Origin: a virus
Length of the DNA stretch: 32,246 bases
Virus record (IMG/VR): IMGVR_UViG_3300023174_000442
Span: 1-32,246 of that record
Direction: 5' to 3' (one strand)
Position 1 is the first letter of the stretch. Every line of letters begins with the position of its first letter. The notes under the pieces are model-generated. The model did not search any database. It saw only the letters and a program-made list of their open reading frames with translations, and was not told the origin of the DNA. This document shows positions 22,521 to 30,332 of the stretch, piece by piece. Made by a program: the position numbers and the translations under genes.

Positions 22521-24320
22521 TTATGATTTTATAGTTGTTATACCATTTTTCTTTTCCAGAAATACTATATTATCTATATCCATATTTGAAATATTTGGAT
22601 TATGTGAAATTATATAAATTGCATCATTTCCTTTGTTTACTTTATTTCTTAATATTTCTAAAAATTTAAGCAATCCTTTTTCGTCCAATGCACTATCAGC
22701 CCATTCATCATATATACTAATATTAGTATCGATTCCTGTTTGCATTTTCAATAAATCTTGAAATGTGAATATAACCGCAGCATCAACTCTTTTTCTTTCG
22801 CCACCAGAAAGATTCCAATAGTCTATGTCTTTTCCCGTAAATGTTTTAATTGTTGTGTCAAATGTATCATCAAAATAACAACTACAAGGTGCTTCTAAAG
22901 TGGAAAGATAAAAATTTAATCTTTCGTTTAAAAATGTTAATATTTTTTTAATTATAACGGTTTTAACACCATCTTCTGACACTATATTTTTAGCATTTTC
23001 TAAAATATCAAGATCTTTATATAAAGATTTGATTTGATCTTGTATCTCTTTAATTTGATCATTTGACTTTTCAATCAAAGTATCAATATTGTTTTTTTCT
23101 AGTCTTAATTCCGAAATATTTTTTTCAATTTCATCATTTTTAGTTTCGATTATTTTTATTTGATTATTTAAGTTTTTGAAACGTTCGATTTCTTTTTTAT
23201 TTTCGGTATTTTTTATCTTGGAGGCACTAACAGCTTTTTTAATATTATTTACCTTTAATGTTAAATCGTTTTCTTCTTTAAATAAATCAGAATATTCTTT
23301 TTTAAATGTTTCCAAATCAATATCAATCTCTTTTATTTTTTCCTCTGTGTTGCAGTTATCTTCTGCATACGGTCTTTTACAACTTGGACATGCGCCTGTG
23401 GCTTTTTTATATTCATTTAATTCCTTTGACAAATCATTTATTTTTGATTTTTTAAGGTTTGTTTGTATTTGTATATTTTTTATTTTTTCATTTAGGTCAG
23501 GAATGTCTTTACTTTCGATTTTAACTAATTTTTCTTCTTTTTTAGATATATCGTCTTCTAATGTTTTTATCGTTTCTGCTACATCACCGTTTAAATTTTT
23601 AATATTTAATATTTCGTTTTCGTTGTCTTTGATTCTAAGTTGTAACGAATTTATTTTATCTTGTTTATTTTTTTCGTTAAGAATTTTTTGATTTTTTAGG
23701 TTTTCTAGATTTTTTTGTTCGTTTGAAAATAATGCTGTTTTTGTATCGGATTCTTTTTTAGTTTCGTTATAATCTTTTCTTATTTTTAAAAGCATTTCTG
23801 TAAAAATGTTTAAATTCATAACACCCTCAATAAATTTTCTTTTGTCTATTTTCTTTTGAGCCATGAATGGAACGGTATTATCGGATGTAAGAATTACCGT
23901 ATTTTTAAAAACATCTTGATTCATTCCCAATACTTCCTTTATCAATTCATTATTTTTATCTATAGTGGAAAGTGTTATGTCTTCATCATTTTTAAAGATT
24001 TTAATAGATGCTGGTTCTAATACTCGCTTAACGCTATAACAATCATCATCGGCGTTAAAATGTATCTCACCCGAACATTCTTCTTTGCTTTTATTATTGA
24101 CGATTCTAGATTTTTTTAATTCGTTGATTGTTTCTCCGAATAAAGACCAAAAAATAAAATTTAGTATTGTGGTCTTTCCTATACCATTTTTGCTTCCTAT
24201 ATTATCTAGATTTTCTCCGGTAATAATGTTTATACCTTTTGTAAAATTTAATTCTAAAGGAATATTTCCGATTGATATAAAATTTTGAACTTTTATTTTT
24301 TTGAACGTGATATTTTTCAT
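22521..24320 (-). CDS. Recombination nuclease ATPase subunit, gp46/SbcC/Rad50-like
   Basis: 599 residues. The N-terminal lobe has Walker A in GSKNGIGKTTILNF (42-55). A long coiled coil (about 180-450) is interrupted by the zinc hook CPSC (Cys311, Cys314). The C-terminal lobe has the ABC signature WNLSGGERKR (502-511) and Walker B ISIYDEWADSALDEKG (Asp538, Glu539). With its nuclease partner gp47/SbcD, which is not in this window, it would resect DNA ends to provide 3' ssDNA for UvsX. The gene begins after a 156-base A/T-rich gap, so it probably has its own promoter, and it leads into the GT-B and polymerase genes. Confidence 0.94.
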   Translation of the reverse strand: MKNITFKKIKVQNFISIGNIPLELNFTKGINIITGENLDNIGSKNGIGKTTILNFIFWSLFGETINELKKSRIVNNKSKEECSGEIHFNADDDCYSVKRVLEPASIKIFKNDEDITLSTIDKNNELIKEVLGMNQDVFKNTVILTSDNTVPFMAQKKIDKRKFIEGVMNLNIFTEMLLKIRKDYNETKKESDTKTALFSNEQKNLENLKNQKILNEKNKQDKINSLQLRIKDNENEILNIKNLNGDVAETIKTLEDDISKKEEKLVKIESKDIPDLNEKIKNIQIQTNLKKSKINDLSKELNEYKKATGACPSCKRPYAEDNCNTEEKIKEIDIDLETFKKEYSDLFKEENDLTLKVNNIKKAVSASKIKNTENKKEIERFKNLNNQIKIIETKNDEIEKNISELRLEKNNIDTLIEKSNDQIKEIQDQIKSLYKDLDILENAKNIVSEDGVKTVIIKKILTFLNERLNFYLSTLEAPCSCYFDDTFDTTIKTFTGKDIDYWNLSGGERKRVDAAVIFTFQDLLKMQTGIDTNISIYDEWADSALDEKGLLKFLEILRNKVNKGNDAIYIISHNPNISNMDIDNIVFLEKKNGITTIKS

Positions 24321-24476
24321 TTAATGCTCGTAAGAATTCTAAATTTTTGAAATTTTTTTCTTGTTACCAATAATATAAGCTATATTATATGTTTTTCAAA
24401 TCTTTTTTTCAAAACATAAGAAATAATACTATATCAAGTTTATAAAATTTTTCTTACTTTTTAATATCACGAAAAA
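24321..24476. other. A/T-rich intergenic region with a small inverted repeat
   Basis: 156 bases between the methyltransferase stop and the gp46 start, the longest gene-free stretch in the window. It contains an 8-bp dyad, ATAATATA-AGC-TATATTAT (24370-24388), and several T-runs. It likely holds the end of the sugar operon message and a promoter for gp46, but no convincing -35/-10 pair or GC-rich terminator stem is visible. Confidence 0.4.
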
Positions 24477-25049
24477 TTATACTTTTTTTATGACGTGCCA
24501 AGCTGATACATCTGTTCTATTTATATTATAATTTAATTCTGATGCAAATTCATTTACGGCATTGATTACCCCTTGCCATGCTGGGGTATAATCATGTCCA
24601 GCAAATAATCCTCCAGTTTTAACTTTTGGATACCAGTTTTGAATATCCAATTTAACATTATTGTAATCATGAGCAGCATCAATAAACACAAAATCTAAAC
24701 TATTGTCTTCATATAATTTAGAAGCATTAATAGAATCCATTCTAACTGGATTTATAATATGATTTAATGTTTTTATATTGTCTTTAAATGTATTATAAAG
24801 TTTATCTTCTTGTTTAAGAATATCAAAATTGTTATGTTCGTCGCTACCGTTCCAAGTATCAACACAATCAAATTTTATATTTTTATTGGAATTAATAATT
24901 TCTACAGCTAAAAACGATGCACTTTTTCCCATCCATGACCCAATTTCAACAAAATGTGAATTATTATTACTTCTTTCAACTGCTAATTTATATAATATTG
25001 GAAAATCGAACCATCCGTCAATATTTTCATATATGTGTGTTTTTAACAT
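24477..25049 (-). CDS. SAM-dependent methyltransferase, class I (Methyltransf_24-like)
   Basis: 190 residues from the ATG at 25049; a TTG at 25085 would add 12 residues. The SAM-binding Gly-rich strand is FVEIGSWMGKSASFLA, with the acidic strand-2 end in FDCVDTWNGSDEH. LDFVFIDAAHDYNNVKLDIQ followed by VKTGGLFAGHDY is the hallmark of the Methyltransf_24 group, often O-methyltransferases acting on sugars. It is the last gene of the glycosyltransferase operon, so capping or decoration of a glycan is the natural inference. Substrate unknown. Confidence 0.82.
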   Translation of the reverse strand: MLKTHIYENIDGWFDFPILYKLAVERSNNNSHFVEIGSWMGKSASFLAVEIINSNKNIKFDCVDTWNGSDEHNNFDILKQEDKLYNTFKDNIKTLNHIINPVRMDSINASKLYEDNSLDFVFIDAAHDYNNVKLDIQNWYPKVKTGGLFAGHDYTPAWQGVINAVNEFASELNYNINRTDVSAWHVIKKV

Positions 25050-25094
25050 ATTAAATATATTTAGTGTGTTAATATTATATAACAATCATAAGAA

Positions 25095-25703
25095 TTATTT
25101 AAAAATATTTTCATGATAAGTTTCTATGTTTTTTTTGGTAAAAATATAGTGCCACATGTATTCAAAAACTCTACTGGTTATATAATTTGAAATATCAGTT
25201 TCTTTTATCCAATTATATAAATATTGATAGTAGGTTTTATCATATTGTAATATTAATTCTTTTTTAATTACAAACTGAGCACCCGAAAAAAATGTCAAAT
25301 TGTCTACGGCTGGTAAATGTTTTTCGAACAAATACCAGCAATCTTGTACCCATTTTAGTCCCATTGGTTCTACTTTAGAGTTTTTATCTATTGTTTGATA
25401 CCATTCTCTTTTATTAACCGAAAAATATTCGTCTAATTCCCAGTTAACATTATTAATAATAGTAACAGAATCGGTGTCTTGGTGAGGCGAATTTAAATGG
25501 TCATGATAAAATAAGATTTTATCTGGTAATTTATCATACCAATCTATAATAAATTTTAAATACATTGGTATTTCTTGCCCTTTATTAAAATCTATAAAAT
25601 TATGTTCTTTTATAGATTTAGAATAGATGACATAAGGTACTTGCAATTCAGTCAACCATTTTAAATCTGTATTATAATGCGATATTAAAACTATTTTTTC
25701 CAT
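25095..25703 (-). CDS. DUF3431-like protein, probably sugar-modification related
   Basis: 202 residues. The layout matches DUF3431 proteins: YLKFIIDWYDKLPDKILFYH (about 48-67) is the conserved 'Y-x-x-F-I-x-x-x-Y-x-x-L-P-x-x-x-x-F-x-H' block, and FFSGAQFVIKKELI with VFEYMWHYIFTKK matches the C-terminal 'G-x-x-F-x-V ... E-x-x-W-x-x-(I/L)-F' blocks. These proteins are often found among glycosyltransferases and may have a GT-A-like fold, but the activity is not established. Its start lies 32 bases inside the preceding GT2-like gene, so it is co-translated with the operon. Confidence 0.72.
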   Translation of the reverse strand: MEKIVLISHYNTDLKWLTELQVPYVIYSKSIKEHNFIDFNKGQEIPMYLKFIIDWYDKLPDKILFYHDHLNSPHQDTDSVTIINNVNWELDEYFSVNKREWYQTIDKNSKVEPMGLKWVQDCWYLFEKHLPAVDNLTFFSGAQFVIKKELILQYDKTYYQYLYNWIKETDISNYITSRVFEYMWHYIFTKKNIETYHENIFK

Positions 25704-26487
25704 TATTTTTTTTAACTATTACGAAACTATCTACCCAAGGAAGATGATTTTTCAATAAACATGGAAAATCGTTAGAATGTTGCATTTTTTGCCATTGGTC
25801 TACTGCACCATGATAACCGTAAAAATTTTGTTTAAATTTTAATTGGGATTCTAATACATATGCATAGTGATCGAATATCCAATTTTTACTTTGTGTGTAT
25901 TCTCTGGTTAAAAATCTTTTTAATCCATTTATTCGAGGCGGCTCATGACTTACCCAATTTGTTTTGTTTTTTATCTTCCATAACCTGCACCATTCATTTG
26001 GATTATTACCGTAACAATTTTCCCCCTCTGTTATTAAATTCGGACCAACGAAATAATTACATTTGAAAAGCATTCCATCAAATTCGTCATTGGTTTCTGC
26101 GTAATCTAAAACATTATTTAAAATCGAAGGATCCCATATTTCATCGACATCGATCTGCATTAAAATACAATTTTCCATTATATTTTCAATTTGATTACAC
26201 ATTTCCGTTTTTCCGTTCCAGAAATCGAACTTTCGATGTACAAATATTTTTTTATTATCAACAATGGTATCAATAAATTCGCTAGTTCCATCTATTGATA
26301 ATTTTTTATGGGTGTAAAAGGTTTGATCTATATTTTTACACCATGCGGTATCTTTCAATGGTAAAGTTGCCCCTTCTATAATATGCCATTCGTCAAATAC
26401 TTTTGGTATTATTTCCGCTTGTTTTTTTATAAAAGGAAATCCGTTTAAAACTAAAGTAAAAGCAACAGTTTTCATTTTATTATTCAT
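25672..26487 (-). CDS. GT2-like glycosyltransferase (GT-A fold)
   Basis: 271 residues. It begins VAFTLVLNGFPFIKKQAE, a standard GT-A N-terminal strand. LMQIDVDEIWDP supplies the D-x-D metal/nucleotide-sugar motif. EWCRLWKI, WVSHEPPRI and WIFDHYAYVLESQ are aromatic-rich acceptor-side segments shared by a group of phage and bacterial glycosyltransferase-like proteins. The start overlaps the previous stop; an alternative ATG lies four codons in. The donor and acceptor cannot be read from sequence. It fits the multi-enzyme glycan operon. Confidence 0.75.
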   Translation of the reverse strand: MNNKMKTVAFTLVLNGFPFIKKQAEIIPKVFDEWHIIEGATLPLKDTAWCKNIDQTFYTHKKLSIDGTSEFIDTIVDNKKIFVHRKFDFWNGKTEMCNQIENIMENCILMQIDVDEIWDPSILNNVLDYAETNDEFDGMLFKCNYFVGPNLITEGENCYGNNPNEWCRLWKIKNKTNWVSHEPPRINGLKRFLTREYTQSKNWIFDHYAYVLESQLKFKQNFYGYHGAVDQWQKMQHSNDFPCLLKNHLPWVDSFVIVKKNNGKNSFNIAL

Positions 26488-27211
26488 GATATTTCCAATT
26501 TAATTTTAACACAGGTAATCCTCTAATTCTACTATTTTTTATTTTTCCACCATAATATGATAATGGTTTTAATATACAAATTTGAGATTCTGTTTTGATA
26601 TTTAATTGATCTATTAAATTTGTAAAGCAACTTTCAATCAAAATATGTTTTTTTGCGTTTTCTAAAATAGTAAGCCAATCAAATATGCTTTCTGTTTGTT
26701 TTGATATTTCTATTCTTTGTTCATTTGTATTTTCTGGTATTTTTAAAGTAACTTTAAAATCTGAAGAATTTTCTTGTGTTACTATATAATTTTCATTTTT
26801 TACTAATTTATTATATAATTCCTTTTCTTTTTCTAAGTCTCTATTAATTTTTAAGTTCCATTTATTTTCAAAATTTATATTAGCTATTTGGTATTTATAT
26901 TCATCAAAAGAATATATATCTTGTTCATAATAATCTTTTTTATTTAAACTGTTTTCATTTGGAAGTCCAAATGAAAAATCAATAATTGTATTGCAACAAT
27001 AGTCATTACAAATTTTACGGGCATCGTTACAATCATATTCACACGGTATAAATTTTACATAATCAATATACTCTAAAAAATTTTTTATTATGTTTTTATC
27101 AATCGGCCATATTATTTCATATCCAATTTTATTATAATGTTCGGCTATAGGTAATAAAATTAAAATATCACCTATTTTACCCATTTGTATTATTCCTAAT
27201 CTTCTTATCAT
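26480..27211 (-). CDS. GT9-like protein (heptosyltransferase-type N-terminus)
   Basis: 243 residues. The N-terminus LGIIQMGKIGDILILLPIAE is a close fit to the GT9 (LPS heptosyltransferase) opening strand and G-x-x-GD-x-x-x-x-x-P-x motif. The C-terminal half has ESIFDWLTILENAKKHILIE followed by CFTNLIDQL, in the position of the ADP-sugar-binding 'S-x-D-S-G-x-x-H' region, but the canonical residues are changed and the protein is shorter than usual (about 330). It may be a reduced or non-catalytic GT-B member. It overlaps its neighbours by 4 and 8 bases. Confidence 0.62.
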   Translation of the reverse strand: MIRRLGIIQMGKIGDILILLPIAEHYNKIGYEIIWPIDKNIIKNFLEYIDYVKFIPCEYDCNDARKICNDYCCNTIIDFSFGLPNENSLNKKDYYEQDIYSFDEYKYQIANINFENKWNLKINRDLEKEKELYNKLVKNENYIVTQENSSDFKVTLKIPENTNEQRIEISKQTESIFDWLTILENAKKHILIESCFTNLIDQLNIKTESQICILKPLSYYGGKIKNSRIRGLPVLKLNWKYHE

Positions 27212-28038
27212 TGTATTAATTTTTCGTATAATTCTTGATTATCTTTTAAAAATTTTTCTTTTAATTCTAGAATTTTTATAGGTTCTTTTGCATCATGTTT
27301 AAAAAAAATTGATTGGTCTGGTCTTTTTTGTATTGTTTCCGTTTCTAATAAACGCCAAAAATCTACTATATTGGTATATATAGTGTTAGAAATTTCAAAA
27401 TTGTGATTGTACATATCATCTTTTTCATTAGAAAATAACTCATGTATAGGATGATATATGAAACAATCCCTATTATTTAATATATTTTTTGAGAATAAGG
27501 TCATTAATGATGAATAACAATTATCAAAAACAGGTCTACCTAAATACATATCCTTAAAAAGTTTTTTATTTTTTTGATACCAGTTATTTTCAAATACAAA
27601 AGCATCAAATCCTGCTACCGATATTCTTGATATGTTTAAAGGCGAATCAAAATTCCAATTAGAATTTATATCTGCTTCACCTCTTGAGAACGCAACTGCT
27701 TCTGGGCTTTCTAATAATATATAATTTAATATTTTATAATCTATTATAATATCACTATTTATAAATACAAAATAATCAAAATCTAAATTCGATCCTATTT
27801 CAAATATATCATTTATAAAAGGTAATTTTTTACTGGTATTAAAATAATCTAAACTACTTCTTTTCAACGTTGGAACAGTTTCAAAATTATATTTGTTTGA
27901 AATTAATTCGTCTTTAAATTGTATTAAAAAACATTTTATATTTTTTTTATCTTCTATTGTTCGATGTATAGATTCTAGTGCTAAATTTTGTCTCCAATTG
28001 TTACCATACACATTAGTTATAAATGCAATAGTTTTCAT
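27208..28038 (-). CDS. GT-A-like glycosyltransferase, paralogue B
   Basis: 276 residues. It opens IAFITNVYGNNWRQNLALES and has YFVFINSDIIIDYKIL as the metal-site strand, with an N-S-D in place of D-x-D. RISVAGFDAFVFENNWYQKN and CFIYHPIHE are shared block-for-block with the next upstream gene, whose versions are KIEVAGFDGWAIKNDWWKKN and DFYIGHISHD. The two genes are tandem paralogues. Both likely transfer a sugar, or one may have diverged. Neighbouring genes overlap by 4 bases on each side. Confidence 0.7.
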   Translation of the reverse strand: MKTIAFITNVYGNNWRQNLALESIHRTIEDKKNIKCFLIQFKDELISNKYNFETVPTLKRSSLDYFNTSKKLPFINDIFEIGSNLDFDYFVFINSDIIIDYKILNYILLESPEAVAFSRGEADINSNWNFDSPLNISRISVAGFDAFVFENNWYQKNKKLFKDMYLGRPVFDNCYSSLMTLFSKNILNNRDCFIYHPIHELFSNEKDDMYNHNFEISNTIYTNIVDFWRLLETETIQKRPDQSIFFKHDAKEPIKILELKEKFLKDNQELYEKLIQ

Positions 28039-28805
28039 TTTAAGATTTGTTTCTCCAATCTTTCTTCATTTATCAAAGGTTGCGTAAAATAACCGAATGG
28101 TTGTCTTTTAAATAAAACCGATTGCATATAATAATCCCATTTTTGAGCTATAGGCATAGATAACCATGTTTTCATGTTATATTGGCCTTCTGGTGTTTCT
28201 CTTGACCAGTTATTATCGTGTGAAATATGACCGATATAAAAATCCTTATTGCATAATATTGATTTACTATTAGGAAAAATCGACATACTCATAATATTAT
28301 CCCATGCTACCTCTGAATATATACATTCTGGTATAATTTTTTTATTTTTTTTCCACCAATCGTTTTTAATAGCCCATCCATCAAATCCAGCAACCTCAAT
28401 TTTATAAGGTGAAATTGGTTCGTTTATATTTGATATAGGTTTAATTTCATGTCTAGAAAATATATAAGTTTCGTATTCTGCTTTTTTAATAAGGTTTATA
28501 GTTTTTTGTGAAATTAAAATATCACTATTAACAAATAAAAAATAATCACAATCTTGACTGCTTAAAATATCAAACAATTCGTTCGAAACTGGTTTTTTTA
28601 CATTTGTATTACCAGTTAAATCTATGGAGCTTTTTGTTAAACCACCTAAATTTATAAATTCTTGAATTTTTACAAGTTCTTCCTCAAACGCAATATTGTA
28701 AATTTCAACATTTTTATTATTTGCTTTTATTCTTTTTAGACATTCAATCGCAAGTAATTGGTTTTTATTTTCTTTAAATATATTTACACCTATTGCAATT
28801 TTCAT
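28035..28805 (-). CDS. GT-A-like glycosyltransferase, paralogue A
   Basis: 256 residues. Shared blocks with paralogue B include LTKSSIDLTG, CDYFLFVNSDILISQKTI, IEVAGFDGWAIKNDWWKKNK and FYIGHISHDNNW. The N-S-D triplet in the central strand probably takes the D-x-D role. The histidine-containing C-terminal segment could be the metal-binding third ligand of a GT-A enzyme. Its start overlaps the GT2-GT7 stop by 4 bases. The pair suggests a duplicated enzyme adding two different sugars or linkages. Confidence 0.7.
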   Translation of the reverse strand: MKIAIGVNIFKENKNQLLAIECLKRIKANNKNVEIYNIAFEEELVKIQEFINLGGLTKSSIDLTGNTNVKKPVSNELFDILSSQDCDYFLFVNSDILISQKTINLIKKAEYETYIFSRHEIKPISNINEPISPYKIEVAGFDGWAIKNDWWKKNKKIIPECIYSEVAWDNIMSMSIFPNSKSILCNKDFYIGHISHDNNWSRETPEGQYNMKTWLSMPIAQKWDYYMQSVLFKRQPFGYFTQPLINEERLEKQILK

Positions 28806-30262
28806 ATTTTAATTTTATAATGCACGAATTCAATAGTTTCTCTTTTTGCAATAATATAGTCTGATAAATTTATTTGCGACAATCCATCATCTTGCATATT
28901 GGTTTTACCTGCTATCAGGTCTTCTGTTTTTTTACCATTTTTAATATGATTTTCTAATTCTTGTGGATCACTCAATCTATGTTTATGGGGAATAGAATAA
29001 TATCTACCAAAAATATGTTTAAATGGTGTTAAATTTCTTTTTTCGCATCTAATATATAAATTATTATCTTCACCACCCCAACCATTATATGTAACAGGAT
29101 AACCATTTACTTCTATAAAATGTTCTTTTCTAAATGTTATAACTCCTCCCATTATCTTATCCGGTATGTTAACATATGCAAATTGACTACAATGTGAACT
29201 TAAATGTGACGGATTTTCTGGATAAGAATAATCCGAAAATTCCGGTAGCAAATCTACATCATGGAAACAATAATAATCAAAATTTTGCTCTAATAAAAAT
29301 CCTAAATTATTTAATAATCCTTTATTGAAAGGATTATTATTATCTTGTTCGATTACAAATATTTTAAAGTTCTCAACCTGTTTTGATACATATTCGGTTA
29401 ATTTTGGTATAATTTTATCTAGAGCAGTCTTTCTGTCTCTATACGGAATTATTATTGCTAGTTTTTTATTTTTATTGAATAGTTTTTTTCGATTGTAATT
29501 GTTTTCTAGATTTATTAAAAACGTCGATAAAAGATTTTTATCTATTTCCTCAATTCTATTTGTAAAAAAACCATGTTTTTTTACAAAATATTCAGCAGAT
29601 TTATCCCAATTTTCTCTATATTTTTCTTTGTCGGTGATTGTAGAATTCTCGTTACTACCTTCGATTGTTGTTAAAAGTTTATCAGAGTTTAAAACATCAG
29701 GAAAATACCAAAATGGCGGTGCTACCTTATTTTTGGCTAGATTAAATTCTAAATCAATATGTTCAAACGCATTAATATAATTTTCGTCAAAATAACCCAA
29801 TTTTTTTATTATGTTGGAATGAAAATATGAAAATGCTCCTTGGGGATTATGATAAAATCCGATAGAATGTCCTGCTGGTGCTTCATAAGAATATTTTAGG
29901 GTTTTCTCGTTTCCGGCTACCTTTTCAAAATTTAAATGATGTATACCGAAAACATTCGCAGTGTCTATATAAACATCAAAAACATTTTCGTCTAAAATTA
30001 TAACATCATCTTCTACTATAAAAAGATAATCGCATTCGTATTTTTCTATTAAAATTTTTAATGCTATATTCTTGGATTTTGCTACCCCCAATTGTTTATT
30101 ATTTTTTATAACGTAATCAGCATCAGTATCTTTAGCATATATATTGTTACCATCATTTACAACAATTAGATGATCTATTTTATGTTTTGGTATTTTTTCT
30201 AATACTTTTTTATAATATTCGGGTCTATTAAAGGTTATTATGGCTACTCCTATTTTTGACAT
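28802..30262 (-). CDS. Two-domain glycosyltransferase: GT2-like plus GT7 (beta-1,4-galactosyltransferase-like)
   Basis: 486 residues, first gene of the sugar operon. Residues 1-235 are a GT-A domain (VAIITFNRPEYY, then LGVAKSKNIAL, then FIVEDDVII with the acidic metal motif at 84-86). Residues 265-430 carry all the hallmark GT7 blocks: IPYRDR (272-277), FNKGLLNNLGF (312-322), FHDVDLLP (333-340), GGVITF (372-377) and NGYPVTYNGWGGED (386-399), as in animal beta-4-galactosyltransferases and some bacterial polysaccharide enzymes. The protein probably makes two successive transfers. A 12-bp inverted repeat at 29312-29339 encodes part of the FNKGLLNN motif. Confidence 0.87.
   Translation of the reverse strand: MSKIGVAIITFNRPEYYKKVLEKIPKHKIDHLIVVNDGNNIYAKDTDADYVIKNNKQLGVAKSKNIALKILIEKYECDYLFIVEDDVIILDENVFDVYIDTANVFGIHHLNFEKVAGNEKTLKYSYEAPAGHSIGFYHNPQGAFSYFHSNIIKKLGYFDENYINAFEHIDLEFNLAKNKVAPPFWYFPDVLNSDKLLTTIEGSNENSTITDKEKYRENWDKSAEYFVKKHGFFTNRIEEIDKNLLSTFLINLENNYNRKKLFNKNKKLAIIIPYRDRKTALDKIIPKLTEYVSKQVENFKIFVIEQDNNNPFNKGLLNNLGFLLEQNFDYYCFHDVDLLPEFSDYSYPENPSHLSSHCSQFAYVNIPDKIMGGVITFRKEHFIEVNGYPVTYNGWGGEDNNLYIRCEKRNLTPFKHIFGRYYSIPHKHRLSDPQELENHIKNGKKTEDLIAGKTNMQDDGLSQINLSDYIIAKRETIEFVHYKIKI
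29312..29339 (-). repeat. 12-bp inverted repeat inside the GT7 domain
   Basis: TAATAATCCTTT (29312-29323) and its exact complement (29328-29339) flank a 4-base loop. It sits in coding sequence and has no U-run, so it is not a terminator. It may simply reflect A/T-rich codons. Confidence 0.6.
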
Positions 30263-30332
30263 GATTTATTTATATTTTATTATAAAATCAATAAATATCA
30301 ACATTTATTATAAAAAAAAATAATTATTTAAA
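30263..30332. promoter_or_regulatory. Divergent promoter region between the sugar operon and the mucin-like gene
   Basis: 70 bases of almost pure A/T. TATAAATA, the T4 late consensus, lies on the minus strand at 30267-30274, 4 bases from the operon start; this is too close for a normal leader. On the plus strand AATAAATA (30290-30297, one mismatch) is 35 bases from the GTG start. The 12-mer TTTATTATAAAA occurs twice (30276-30287 and 30304-30315) as a direct repeat, a possible regulator site. Confidence 0.35.

Noticed and set aside
23176-23691. 171-residue plus-strand open frame
   Set aside because: It lies antisense to the gp46 coiled coil; its Ser/Phe/Leu-rich sequence is the typical reverse reading of Lys/Glu/Asn codons.
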